In this document: positions 1 to 8,169 of the stretch, piece after piece
How positions within the stretch are numbered: position 1 is the stretch's first letter
Layout: every line of letters begins with the position of its first letter
NCBI GenBank assembly: GCA_027484725.1
Contig: JAIXSK010000039.1
Coordinates: 62,001 to 126,000 of the forward strand
Reading direction: 5' to 3'
Length of the DNA stretch: 64,000 nucleotides
DNA from: Flavobacterium sp.
GTDB taxonomy: Bacteria > Bacteroidota > Bacteroidia > Flavobacteriales > Flavobacteriaceae
Notes under the pieces: model-generated
The model's database searches: none
The model's input: only the letters and a program-made list of their open reading frames with translations
Told to the model about the DNA's origin: nothing
Program-made: the position numbers and the translations under genes

Positions 1-1169
1 CCGGCGGCATCAAGCACGAGCATCGGCGGAACTTCAGGCGAAGCTTCTTTGGCGGCTTTGGCATCATCGGCGCCAAAAGTAGGCGCGGTGTGTACGATTC
101 CGGTTCCGTCTTCGGTGGTGACGAAATCACCGGCAATCACGCGAAACGCATTTTCAGGTGTTTGATACGGCAATGCATACGGCAATAATTGCTCGTAACG
201 AATACCTACTAAATCGGCACCTTTGGCTTCGGCTAAAACCACATAGGGTATTTTTTTGTCTTCTGATTTATATTGTTCTAACTCAACTTGACTAACAGCC
301 GCTGCATATTTCCCGGCAAAAACTTTGGTCAAAAGCGGCTTGGCCAAGATAACTTTAATGGGGTCAAAAGTGTATTGATTAAAAGTCTGAACCAAAACGT
401 AGTCAATCTTAGGGCCGACTGTCAAAGCGGTGTTACTCGGCAAAGTCCACGGTGTGGTGGTCCAAGCCAAGAAATGAATATCGCCAAAAGTCTTTAAAGA
501 GCTGGGCAACGAATCTTGAACTGCTTTGAATTGCGCCACAATCGTCGTGTCTGAAACATCGCGGTACGTGCCCGGTTGGTTGACCTCGTGCGAAGACAAT
601 CCGGTTCCGGCTTTGGGTGAATACGGCTGAATGGTGTAGCCTTTGTACATCAAATCTTTGCTGTACATTTGTTTGAGCAACCACCAAACGGTTTCCATGT
701 ATTTGGGTTTGTAGGTTACATACGGATCTTCCATATCCACCCAATAACCCATTTTTTCGGTGAGATCATTCCACACATCGGTATAGCGCATGACCGTTCT
801 TTTACAAGCTTCGTTGTATTCGGCCACGGAAATTTTGGTTCCGATGTCTTCTTTGGTAATGCCGAGTTCTTTTTCAGTACCCAATTCAACAGGCAAACCG
901 TGCGTATCCCAACCCGCTTTGCGTTTTACTTGGTAGCCTTTTTGGGTTTTATATCGGCAAAAAATATCTTTAATGGCGCGTGCCATGACGTGGTGAATTC
1001 CGGGCAATCCGTTGGCCGAAGGCGGACCTTCAAAAAACACATACGGTTTTTGTCCCTCACGCGAGGTAACGCTTTTTTCAAAAATGTTTTCTTTTTTCCA
1101 GAAATCAAGAACTTCTGACGCCACGGTGGGCAAGTCAATTCCCTTGTATTCAGTAAACTTTTTAGACAT
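1..1169 (-). CDS. ileS: Isoleucyl-tRNA synthetase, N-terminal part (cut by window edge)
   Basis: Cytoplasmic class I aminoacyl-tRNA synthetase that charges tRNA-Ile with isoleucine. Translating the minus strand from the ATG at 1169-1167 gives 389 uninterrupted codons to the window edge. The stretch PPSANGLPGIHHVMAR (about residues 49-64) is the HIGH-type ATP-binding signature in the form used by this IleRS group, and it is followed by GWDTHGLPVE (about 87-96), also typical of IleRS. The editing domain begins in the visible part (AWTTTPWTLPSNTA). The usual length is over 1100 residues, so roughly two thirds, including the KMSKS region, lies outside the window. The start is supported by the normal N-terminus MSKKFTEYKG. 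Confidence 0.95.
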   Translation of the reverse strand, partial: MSKKFTEYKGIDLPTVASEVLDFWKKENIFEKSVTSREGQKPYVFFEGPPSANGLPGIHHVMARAIKDIFCRYKTQKGYQVKRKAGWDTHGLPVELGTEKELGITKEDIGTKISVAEYNEACKRTVMRYTDVWNDLTEKMGYWVDMEDPYVTYKPKYMETVWWLLKQMYSKDLMYKGYTIQPYSPKAGTGLSSHEVNQPGTYRDVSDTTIVAQFKAVQDSLPSSLKTFGDIHFLAWTTTPWTLPSNTALTVGPKIDYVLVQTFNQYTFDPIKVILAKPLLTKVFAGKYAAAVSQVELEQYKSEDKKIPYVVLAEAKGADLVGIRYEQLLPYALPYQTPENAFRVIAGDFVTTEDGTGIVHTAPTFGADDAKAAKEASPEVPPMLVLDAA

Positions 1170-1245
1170 GGATTTGCAGTGTAAAAATCAATGCGCGAAA
1201 GTAATAAATAGTTGTGAGTTATGCTCTAAAGCGCTGAAGTTTTTG

Positions 1246-1345
1246 CGTGAGGGATTGAGGCGGCATCCTTTTTTTGCGATTTTATTTTTTTTGATGGCTG
1301 ATTTTTGCCAAAAAAAGATAAAGCCGAAAGCCCGACCCGCAGGGA
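1246..1345. repeat. Intergenic hairpin element, copy A
   Basis: This stretch in the recO-ileS gap shares a core with 15988-16065: CGGCATCC, then a T-run, a short loop, an A-run and GATAAAG. In this copy the arms are a run of seven T (from about 1269) and seven A (about 1310-1316), with a long AT-rich loop. It is followed by GCCGAAAGCCCG, which resembles the tail of the second copy. Two copies with changed loops but kept pairing suggest a repeat family rather than chance. From memory, similar elements are frequent between genes in Flavobacteriia, but I cannot check that here. Confidence 0.55.
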
Positions 1346-1350
1346 CACTT

Positions 1351-1364
1351 GCCTGCCGGCAGGC
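1351..1364. repeat. 14-bp perfect GC palindrome
   Basis: GCCTGCCGGCAGGC is a perfect palindrome followed directly by AGGC, 11 bases past the recO stop codon on the minus strand. It is strikingly GC-rich for this AT-rich gap and lies next to hairpin element copy A. It could help end recO transcription, but no T-run follows closely, so its role is unknown. Confidence 0.6.
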
Positions 1365-1375
1365 AGGCGCCCCCA

Positions 1376-2089
1376 TTAAGAAAAAACCGCTTGTAAAACT
1401 TCTAAAGATTGCGGCTTTTTAAAACCTTCGAGGTGGTTGGTGTAATAATCGACTAAAATTTTAAGCAGTTGCTGACGTTCAGATACATGAAAAACATGAG
1501 CAGAAGAATCAAAATTCAGGCTGATGAGTTTTTTGAAATTTTCGGTTTCATAAGGGCTAAGCGTTTGGGGCAATGGTTGCTGTGTAAAAACGCCTTCAGA
1601 AAGATGAAACAGCGGTAGCGCAATGTCAGTACAGTCAGGGTAAAAGCCCAAATGTCGGGTAAGTTCAAGTAAAAAAACCAAATGAAAGTTGACTACTTGT
1701 TCGTGGGTATCCAACCAAAGTAAAGCCGTTTGCAAAAAAGTAAAGAGCGACTCGTTGGCTTGTTCTTCTTTAATGGAATGTTGCAGCATTTCGGCTAAAA
1801 ACAAAGCAATGGTGCTTTTGCGAATATCTGTTGGAATCTGCTCATAGGCTTGAAACAATTTGATTTCTTTGAATTGTTCAAGCGTGCCTTTGTTCTTGTG
1901 AACCGCCTCAATTTCGAGCAAAGTGAGCGGCTGAAAATAGGCTATTTTTTGAAGGTTTTTTTTACCGGAAAAAGCATCGCGTACAAAATAGGTTTTGAGT
2001 CCGTCTGATTGTGTATAACACCGCACAATGAGGCTTTTTTCTTGATAGCGCACCGATGAAATAATAACAGCTTGGGTTTTGACTAACAT
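1376..2089 (-). CDS. recO: DNA repair protein RecO
   Basis: Recombination mediator of the RecFOR pathway: it binds single-stranded DNA and helps load RecA. The 237-residue product has the normal RecO start MLVKTQAVIISSVRY (OB-fold) followed by the helical domain with the FLAEMLQHS and ELTRHLGFYP stretches; family members are around 240 residues. A longer reading frame starts at 2206, but its first 39 codons overlap the end of porZ and look nothing like RecO, so the ATG at 2089 is chosen. It lies 2 bases after the porZ stop, so the two genes are probably co-transcribed. Confidence 0.93.
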   Translation of the reverse strand: MLVKTQAVIISSVRYQEKSLIVRCYTQSDGLKTYFVRDAFSGKKNLQKIAYFQPLTLLEIEAVHKNKGTLEQFKEIKLFQAYEQIPTDIRKSTIALFLAEMLQHSIKEEQANESLFTFLQTALLWLDTHEQVVNFHLVFLLELTRHLGFYPDCTDIALPLFHLSEGVFTQQPLPQTLSPYETENFKKLISLNFDSSAHVFHVSERQQLLKILVDYYTNHLEGFKKPQSLEVLQAVFS

Positions 2090-2091
2090 GT

Positions 2092-4395
2092 CTATCGAAC
2101 AATCATCACTTTTTTGACAGTAGTGTCGGTTCCGTCTTCTGAGGAGACAAAAATCATGTATACTCCTGAAGCTACACGGTACTTGCCAAAAGCAGTGGTG
2201 TCCCATTCGATGGTTCCGCCTTCGGTAATGAATTCCGAAACCAAGTTTCCTTCAATATCTGTGATTTTTACATGAGCTTTGTCTGTGAGTCCGCTGACTT
2301 TGACGGTTCCGGTATATTCCGGACGCACAGGATTCGGATATACATACACATTACTTAAATTATCATTGGCCTCTGTTGCGGTACCTCTGAAAGAAACCAA
2401 TCCTTTAGTAGTAGCAAAAAAAACCTCTCCGGTAACCGGATTGGCCTCAATATCATTCACATTGTTGCTGGGCAGTGGCGAGTTTGAACTCGTAAAATGA
2501 TATATCGTTTTTTGTCCGTCTGAGGAAACATAAAAAACACCTGAATCAACGGTAGCAATCCACTTGTTGTTGGAACCGTCTACAAATATATCACTGATGG
2601 ATTGTTCGTAGAGCAACTCTTGAGCGAGTCCGTCCTCGATAATGATGATGGGATTTGAGCGCAAAACTTGATTAGATAAAAAACTATCAACACTTGGCAA
2701 AACACGCAATCCATTGAGTGTCCCAATCCATAGTTGATTTCGGTTGTCTATAGCAATGGCACGAGCATCATAGGATGGTAAATTTCCGCCATCGGCAGCA
2801 CTTGAAATAGATTTGAAAAGGTTGTTGTAGTTTTCGTTAAATCCAATGACACCATCGCGCCAAGTGGCCATCCATTTCGTGCCGTTTTTATCAATAATCA
2901 TCCGGCCCATATTGAGCTGAACCACATTGGCCGTAATGTCTTGCATGTTGTACGATAGCCATTGTCCGTTTGGCTTGAGCACTTTAAGTCCTCGGGCAAC
3001 CATACTGTTGGTCATCCAGAGGTTTCCTTGTGCATCAAAAACAGACCCGTTTACACGGATATCGTCAGGTACCTGACCGGGAACTGTTTGTAGCCCATTG
3101 GGTGCTGTGTTGGTTACATTGTACAAAAACGAAGGCACATCATTTTCAACCTTAAGCATTCCGGAATAGTAAGAACTGATAAAAACTTGATTCTCGTTGT
3201 TGGGGTTAACCGTTATTCTGGATAGGGATCGCGCATTGAAAACATCTTCTGCCGAAATATTCAACCAGCCGCTTTTGGTCAACTTACTGATTCCGTATTT
3301 GGGTAAGCCTACGCCAAAAAAATTATACGGATTGTAATCAATATCATAACCGCCAAAAACAGTCCAAAGGTTGCTCGAGGTGGCTGTTAAAGCAAAGATA
3401 TTGTTGCGCAAAGGTCCGTCGGGGGTGAGATTGTCAAACGTAGATTCAGTAATGCCTTTACTAAAAATACCATTTTGAAGTGTTCCGATGAATAAATTAC
3501 TGCCCAACAAACCAGAACAGGTAAAAGTTGATGGAACATTGGTGAGTTGGGCACTTTGAATATCTGAAATCAAAGCCAAAGTTGCATTGTAGACCAATAC
3601 GTGATTTGGTGTGGTGATGGTTAAATATTGATCGGTTCCGCGTAAATCAACTGCCACTTCGGGTAATTGAGTAAGAGAACCAAAACTACTGCCTTGCCAA
3701 CGTTGTAGATTTCCTGAAGTAGTTACAGCAACCAAATTACTGTCTATCTTTTGAATGCCCATATAGCCAAAACTCGTTATGTTGAGCCATTGGTTGTAAT
3801 CATTTAGATTCGGATTATTGATGTCAGCACTATAAATTCCGTTGGTTCTTGAAGCTGCATAAATTCGTCCGTTGTAAAAAGCTGATTGCGAAATACTGAT
3901 TTGACTTCCGCCCGGACCAATAAAATAGGTGTCCCCGAATTGAAGTGTGTTTAAATTGTACTGAACAATGCCAAAATCACAAGACACATAGATGATTCCG
4001 TTGACGTCCATGAAATCATTAACCCGTTTGACATTTTGTGGAATAGATTTGTTGATGATGTCAACCACATTGAGTATAGAACCGTCTACTTCATTGTAAA
4101 CAATCATCAATCCGTTTTCATAACCGATGAGTATTTTCTTGAGGGACTGACTATAATAAATAGCTGTAATTGTTAGTCCGGAAAGTCCGTCAACCGTGTT
4201 GATGGTTTTTACATCTCCGGTATTGACATCTTTGATGAAAACTGCATTTTCAGATGCAGCTATGATTTTAGACGACCCTTGTGAAAGACCATTGATTTGG
4301 TTGAATGAAAAATATCCTTTCCAAGATTTATTGAATTGTGCCTTTGTGCATAGGGATAAAACCAAACAAAAAAGGACGGTGTAAAATGCTCTCAT
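2092..4395 (-). CDS. porZ: T9SS component PorZ, two-propeller surface protein
   Basis: PorZ is a surface-exposed part of the type IX secretion attachment complex; in Porphyromonas it binds anionic LPS and supports modification of cargo by the PorU sortase. The 767-residue product has a signal peptide (MRAFYTVLFCLVLSL..KAQ), many propeller-type repeats (such as LWIGTLNGLRVL and KWIATVDSGVFYVS) and a C-terminal sorting-domain-like module beginning NVYVYPNPVRPEYTG about 85 residues from the end. Length and architecture match PorZ (about 776 residues). The start at 4395 is preferred over 4425 because it begins the signal peptide and lies 19 bases after a -7 box. Its position just upstream of recO is, as I recall, a common flavobacterial arrangement. 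Confidence 0.88.
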   Translation of the reverse strand: MRAFYTVLFCLVLSLCTKAQFNKSWKGYFSFNQINGLSQGSSKIIAASENAVFIKDVNTGDVKTINTVDGLSGLTITAIYYSQSLKKILIGYENGLMIVYNEVDGSILNVVDIINKSIPQNVKRVNDFMDVNGIIYVSCDFGIVQYNLNTLQFGDTYFIGPGGSQISISQSAFYNGRIYAASRTNGIYSADINNPNLNDYNQWLNITSFGYMGIQKIDSNLVAVTTSGNLQRWQGSSFGSLTQLPEVAVDLRGTDQYLTITTPNHVLVYNATLALISDIQSAQLTNVPSTFTCSGLLGSNLFIGTLQNGIFSKGITESTFDNLTPDGPLRNNIFALTATSSNLWTVFGGYDIDYNPYNFFGVGLPKYGISKLTKSGWLNISAEDVFNARSLSRITVNPNNENQVFISSYYSGMLKVENDVPSFLYNVTNTAPNGLQTVPGQVPDDIRVNGSVFDAQGNLWMTNSMVARGLKVLKPNGQWLSYNMQDITANVVQLNMGRMIIDKNGTKWMATWRDGVIGFNENYNNLFKSISSAADGGNLPSYDARAIAIDNRNQLWIGTLNGLRVLPSVDSFLSNQVLRSNPIIIIEDGLAQELLYEQSISDIFVDGSNNKWIATVDSGVFYVSSDGQKTIYHFTSSNSPLPSNNVNDIEANPVTGEVFFATTKGLVSFRGTATEANDNLSNVYVYPNPVRPEYTGTVKVSGLTDKAHVKITDIEGNLVSEFITEGGTIEWDTTAFGKYRVASGVYMIFVSSEDGTDTTVKKVMIVR

Positions 4396-4413
4396 GAACA
4401 AAATTTTGAACCA

Positions 4414-4421
4414 CAAATATA
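4414..4421 (-). promoter_or_regulatory. -7 box of porZ promoter
   Basis: On the minus strand this reads TATATTTG, an exact match to the Bacteroidota TAnnTTTG box, 18 bases before the porZ ATG. A TTG occurs about 15 bases further upstream, closer than the usual 17-23, so the -33 part is weak. Confidence 0.5.
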
Positions 4422-4460
4422 GCAAAACGAAAAAAGCAAGCGTTTAATATGATTTGCTCA

Positions 4461-4495
4461 TAAAAAAAGCCCTTCTGCATCAAAGCAGAAAGGCT
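4461..4495 (-). terminator. Rho-independent terminator of gdhA
   Basis: On the minus strand a GC-rich stem (GCCTTTCTGC paired with GCAGAAGGGC, one weak pair, loop TTTGAT) is followed directly by a run of T. It lies 23 bases after the gdhA stop and separates gdhA from porZ. Confidence 0.85.
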
Positions 4496-4518
4496 CTCTA
4501 TTTTTAGGTGGTGGTTGA

Positions 4519-5862
4519 TTATACGACTCCTTGACCCAACATAGCGTCGGCAACTTTTACAAAACCTGCAATGTTAGCTCCTTTTACATAGTCAACGAAT
4601 CCGGTTTCATCTTTGCCGTATTGCACACAAGCTTCATGAATATCATTCATGATTTTGTGCAAACGTTGGTCAACTTCTTCACGCGTCCAACTCAAACGCA
4701 ATGAGTTTTGGGACATCTCTAAACCTGAAGTAGCAACTCCTCCGGCGTTAGAAGCTTTACCTGGTGCAAATAAAATTTTGGCAGCCAAAAATTCTTCAAT
4801 AGCCTCAGGAGTAGATGGCATGTTTGCTCCTTCGGCCACACAAATACAGCCATTAGCGACGAGCATTTTGGCCTCTTCACCATTGAGTTCGTTTTGTGTA
4901 GCGCACGGAAGTGCCACATCGCACTTTACTTCCCAAGGGCGTTTTCCGGCCACGAATTTTGCGTTTGGATATTTCTCTAAATATTCATTGATACGTCCGT
5001 AACGAACGTTTTTGATTTCCATCAAGAAAGCTAATTTTTCAGCATTAATTCCGTCAGCGTCATAAATATACCCCGAAGAATCTGAAGCGGTGACTACTTT
5101 CCCGCCCAATTGAGTTGCTTTTTCAATGGCGTATTGCGCTACGTTTCCGGAACCTGAAACAACTACCGTTTTACCCGCAAAGCTTTCGCCTTTGGTAGCC
5201 AACATGTTTTGGGCAAAATATACATCTCCATAACCGGTTGCTTCAGGACGGATTAATGATCCTCCGAAAGAAATTCCTTTTCCGGTTAAAACGCCTGTAA
5301 ATTCGTTGCGTAATTTTTTATATTGGCCGAACATATAGCCTACTTCTCTTCCGCCCACACCAATATCTCCGGCTGGAACGTCTGTATCAGCTCCGATATG
5401 TCTTTGCAATTCAGTCATAAACGCTTGGCAAAAACGCATGATTTCGTTGTCTGATTTTCCTTTCGGATCAAAATCAGAACCTCCTTTACCTCCGCCCATT
5501 GGCAAAGTCGTGAGTGAATTTTTAAACACTTGCTCAAAAGCCAAGAATTTCAAAATACTCAAGTTCACCGTAGGATGAAAACGAATTCCTCCTTTGTAAG
5601 GGCCGATAGCTGAATTCATTTGAATTCTGTATCCACGGTTTACCTGAGTGTTTCCGGCATCGTCAATCCAACAAACGCGGAACATAATCACTCTTTCAGG
5701 CTCAACCATGCGCTCTAAAAGCATTTTGTTTTGGTATTTTTTATTTTGTTCAATAAACGGAATAACTGTTTCAGCTACTTCCTTAACTGCTTGCATGAAC
5801 TCCGGCTCATGACCGTTTCTTTGTGCAACCAAGTCGATAAATGCATTGATACTTTGTGACAT
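4519..5862 (-). CDS. gdhA: NADP-type glutamate dehydrogenase
   Basis: Hexameric cytoplasmic enzyme that makes glutamate from 2-oxoglutarate and ammonium. The 447-residue product is full length for the short NADP class. It carries the substrate-binding stretch LPMGGGKGGSDFDPKGKSD, PAGDIGVGGREVGYM, the Rossmann loop VVVSGSGNVAQYA, and GKASNAGGVATSGLEM near the C-terminus. The upstream in-frame extension (to 5922) is rejected because it overlaps the -7 box at 5912-5919. Its own terminator follows, so it is probably transcribed alone. It is divergent from the secreted protein at 6118. Confidence 0.95.
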   Translation of the reverse strand: MSQSINAFIDLVAQRNGHEPEFMQAVKEVAETVIPFIEQNKKYQNKMLLERMVEPERVIMFRVCWIDDAGNTQVNRGYRIQMNSAIGPYKGGIRFHPTVNLSILKFLAFEQVFKNSLTTLPMGGGKGGSDFDPKGKSDNEIMRFCQAFMTELQRHIGADTDVPAGDIGVGGREVGYMFGQYKKLRNEFTGVLTGKGISFGGSLIRPEATGYGDVYFAQNMLATKGESFAGKTVVVSGSGNVAQYAIEKATQLGGKVVTASDSSGYIYDADGINAEKLAFLMEIKNVRYGRINEYLEKYPNAKFVAGKRPWEVKCDVALPCATQNELNGEEAKMLVANGCICVAEGANMPSTPEAIEEFLAAKILFAPGKASNAGGVATSGLEMSQNSLRLSWTREEVDQRLHKIMNDIHEACVQYGKDETGFVDYVKGANIAGFVKVADAMLGQGVV

Positions 5863-5911
5863 GATTTGAAGATTATAATCGTTTAATGAAAACGTTTTCG
5901 TTATTCGGCGA

Positions 5912-5919
5912 CAAATATA
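5912..5919 (-). promoter_or_regulatory. -7 box of gdhA promoter
   Basis: The minus strand reads TATATTTG, an exact TAnnTTTG match, 49 bases before the gdhA start, leaving a leader of about 40 bases. No clear -33 TTG is seen. Confidence 0.5.
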
Positions 5920-6088
5920 CATTTTTATGAATTTGACCCATAAAAAAATTTGATATTCTTATCATACAGGTTCGCAACCAAAACTATTACAAATGCCTTT
6001 TTTGTTAAATTTTGATGTGTTACAACCAAAATGCATCAATACTCGTTCAATAAAAAATGTTTTTTTTTATAAGTGAATGATGTTTTTA

Positions 6089-6096
6089 TATATTTG
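6089..6096 (+). promoter_or_regulatory. -7 box for the secreted protein at 6118
   Basis: TATATTTG, an exact TAnnTTTG match, 21 bases before the ATG at 6118. It lies inside the longer reading frame that begins at 6073, which argues against that earlier start. Confidence 0.5.
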
Positions 6097-6117
6097 TCGA
6101 GAATTGAAATAATCCAT

Positions 6118-6906
6118 ATGAAAATGCCCAAATATCTTTTATTGACCTTGCTACTTGCTTTAGGGTTTACCAAGCAGGCTCAGGCTCAGTTTGGTTTTTC
6201 GCATGAAATCGGAGCTATTGCAGGCCCTGTGGCTTTTCAGTCAGACTACGGCGAAAGACATGACTACAACACAAATGCCGGAAATACTGGATACGGAATC
6301 GGGCTTATTCACTACCTGAATTTTTCTTACAGAGCTGATTGTAATTGTTACAATCCTGAAACTTATTTCAATGATCATTTCAAGCTCAGAAGTGAATTGT
6401 CTTTTACCAAGACCAACCTTCGCCACTACGGAGAATGGGTAGATGGCGACAGAAAAAAATTGTTTAATCGTCAACTAAGAGCCATGCGTGGTTCAACGGC
6501 TGTTACCAATATCGGAATGCAACTAGAGTACTTCCCCTTTAGTATTCGTGACTTTACTGCTAGTGTTGGTGCCTTTGCTCCTTATGTCAGTTTGGGAGGT
6601 CAGTTCAGTTTTTACGACCCAAGTGCTAGTTCAACTCTAGGAAAATTAAATCAACCTTCTACCACCCCTGTTAAATATTACAATGCCACAGAAAATGGCA
6701 CTGGTACTGTTTGGTCTGTAGTATGGAGTGTTGGAACACGCTACAAATTATCTCCTTCTTCAGATTTATTGGCTGATTTCAGATGGCAATATTACTTTTC
6801 TGACTGGGTTGACGGTTTAAATCCAAATCCGAATATTTACAAAGAAAACAAAGCCAATGATTGGCTCGTTTGGTTCAACGTAGGATATATTTATTACATA
6901 CAGTAA
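6118..6906 (+). CDS. Secreted or outer-membrane protein, THC0290_0291-like
   Basis: A 262-residue product with a clear signal peptide (MKMPKYLLLTLLLALGFTKQ, cleavage near AQAQF). The mature part is rich in aromatic and glycine residues in alternating patterns (LRSELSFTKTNL, SVGTRYKLSPSSDLLADFRW, DWLVWFNVGYIYYIQ), as in outer-membrane beta-barrels. From memory it fits the flavobacterial THC0290_0291 family, which is sometimes mislabelled glutamate dehydrogenase because it sits beside gdhA; no enzyme motif is present. The start at 6118 is chosen from the signal peptide and the -7 box at 6089. A pair of cysteines (DCNCYN) may form a disulfide. Function unknown. Confidence 0.75.
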   Translation: MKMPKYLLLTLLLALGFTKQAQAQFGFSHEIGAIAGPVAFQSDYGERHDYNTNAGNTGYGIGLIHYLNFSYRADCNCYNPETYFNDHFKLRSELSFTKTNLRHYGEWVDGDRKKLFNRQLRAMRGSTAVTNIGMQLEYFPFSIRDFTASVGAFAPYVSLGGQFSFYDPSASSTLGKLNQPSTTPVKYYNATENGTGTVWSVVWSVGTRYKLSPSSDLLADFRWQYYFSDWVDGLNPNPNIYKENKANDWLVWFNVGYIYYIQ

Positions 6907-6920
6907 TAAGAATTATTATA

Positions 6921-6952
6921 AAAAAAGCCCGGTTTGTTAACCGGGCTTTTTT
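6921..6952. terminator. Bidirectional terminator between convergent genes
   Basis: A 14-bp perfect stem (AAAAAAGCCCGGTT / AACCGGGCTTTTTT) with a TGTT loop lies between the stop codons of the secreted-protein gene and metB. It supplies a T-run on both strands, so it can end both transcripts. Confidence 0.92.
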
Positions 6953-8094
6953 TATTGAAGGGCTTGTTTTAAATCTTCTATTAAATCTTCGGCATCTTCT
7001 ATACCAACGCTCAATCGAACTAAATCATCGGTAATTCCGATTTCTTTTCGTTTGTCTTCCGGAATTGATGCGTGTGTCATTAGTGCAGGATGATTGGCCA
7101 ATGACTCAACACCACCTAAAGACTCAGCCAAAGTAAATACTTTTAATTTTTCTAAGAAATCTGTTGCGTCTTTCTTAAGGCCAGAAGTAAAAGTAAATGA
7201 AACCATTCCGCCAAAACCACTCATTTGTTTTTTGGCTACTTCATGAAACGGATGCGAAGCCAATCCCGGATAATATACTTGTTTTACTTTGGAATGACTG
7301 TTCAAGAACGCAACTACTTTTTCACCATTCTCACAATGGCGTTGAACGCGCAGGTGCAAAGTTTTAATTCCGCGCAAGACAAGATAACTGTCCATCGGGC
7401 CCAAAGTTCCACCCGTGGCAAATTGTTTGAAGTGCAATTCATCACCCAGTTCTTTGTCTTTAATAATCAAAGCACCTGCAATTACATCGCTGTGTCCTCC
7501 TAAATATTTGGTTGCTGAGTGCATCACAATATCCGCCCCTAAGTCTAAAGGTCGTTGCAAATAAGGCGTCGCAAAAGTGTTGTCAACGGCAAAAAGAATG
7601 TTGTGTTTTTTTGTAATCTTGGCAATTTCAGCAATATCAGCCAATTTCATCAGCGGATTGGTAGGTGTTTCAACCCAAACCAATTTAGTATTCTGGTTGA
7701 TGAGCGACTGAAACGTGTCAAAGTCGTTCATATCCACAAAGTGAAATTTGATGCCGCTGTCTTTGTATAAACGCGTAAAAAGTCTGTAGGTACCGCCATA
7801 CAAATCGTCCATAGCAATGACTTCGTCACCGGCTTTGAACATGCGCAACAAACAATCAGTAGCGGCTAATCCGGAGGAAAAAGCAAGCCCGCGCGCTCCG
7901 TTTTCTATAGAGGCCAACGCATCTTCTAAAGCTTGACGCGTAGGATTCGCTGCGCGACTGTATTCATAATCACCCACCGGTTGACCCGGACTGATTTGAG
8001 CATAAGTTGAGGTTTGAAAAACCGGCGGCATCACCGCTCCGGTAACCGGTTCATGATGTTGTCCGCCATGTATGGTTTTGGTATTAAATTTCAT
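6952..8094 (-). CDS. metB: Cystathionine gamma-synthase / gamma-lyase family enzyme
   Basis: PLP-dependent Cys/Met metabolism enzyme, probably joining O-acyl-homoserine and cysteine to cystathionine in methionine synthesis. At 380 residues it is full length for the fold. Visible motifs are SRAANPTRQALE, the cofactor-binding SSGLAA, AVDNTFATPYLQRP, and the Schiff-base lysine in SATKYLGGHSDV. The C-terminal ESLGGVESLANHPALMTH is typical of this family. Sequence alone does not settle synthase versus gamma-lyase, so the symbol is provisional. It is a single gene with its own promoter and terminator. Confidence 0.87.
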   Translation of the reverse strand: MKFNTKTIHGGQHHEPVTGAVMPPVFQTSTYAQISPGQPVGDYEYSRAANPTRQALEDALASIENGARGLAFSSGLAATDCLLRMFKAGDEVIAMDDLYGGTYRLFTRLYKDSGIKFHFVDMNDFDTFQSLINQNTKLVWVETPTNPLMKLADIAEIAKITKKHNILFAVDNTFATPYLQRPLDLGADIVMHSATKYLGGHSDVIAGALIIKDKELGDELHFKQFATGGTLGPMDSYLVLRGIKTLHLRVQRHCENGEKVVAFLNSHSKVKQVYYPGLASHPFHEVAKKQMSGFGGMVSFTFTSGLKKDATDFLEKLKVFTLAESLGGVESLANHPALMTHASIPEDKRKEIGITDDLVRLSVGIEDAEDLIEDLKQALQ

Positions 8095-8111
8095 GAGATT
8101 AATTTTTTTGC

Positions 8112-8119
8112 CAAATTTA
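8112..8119 (-). promoter_or_regulatory. -7 box of metB promoter
   Basis: The minus strand reads TAAATTTG, an exact TAnnTTTG match, 17 bases before the metB ATG. Confidence 0.5.
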
Positions 8120-8169
8120 TCTTTAATTGTTGAATGATGCGTTACCTTTAATAAAAATATAGTCTTGAT

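Noticed and set aside
669..1118. Plus-strand reading frame of 149 codons
   Set aside because: It runs antisense to ileS, whose motifs are intact on the minus strand, and has no protein-like pattern of its own.
1170..1376. T-box riboswitch in front of ileS
   Set aside because: No T-box motif or specifier stem is visible, and T-boxes are not known from Bacteroidota. The structure in this gap is the hairpin repeat instead.
2090..2206. N-terminal extension of RecO
   Set aside because: The extra codons overlap the porZ coding end in another frame and are not RecO-like.
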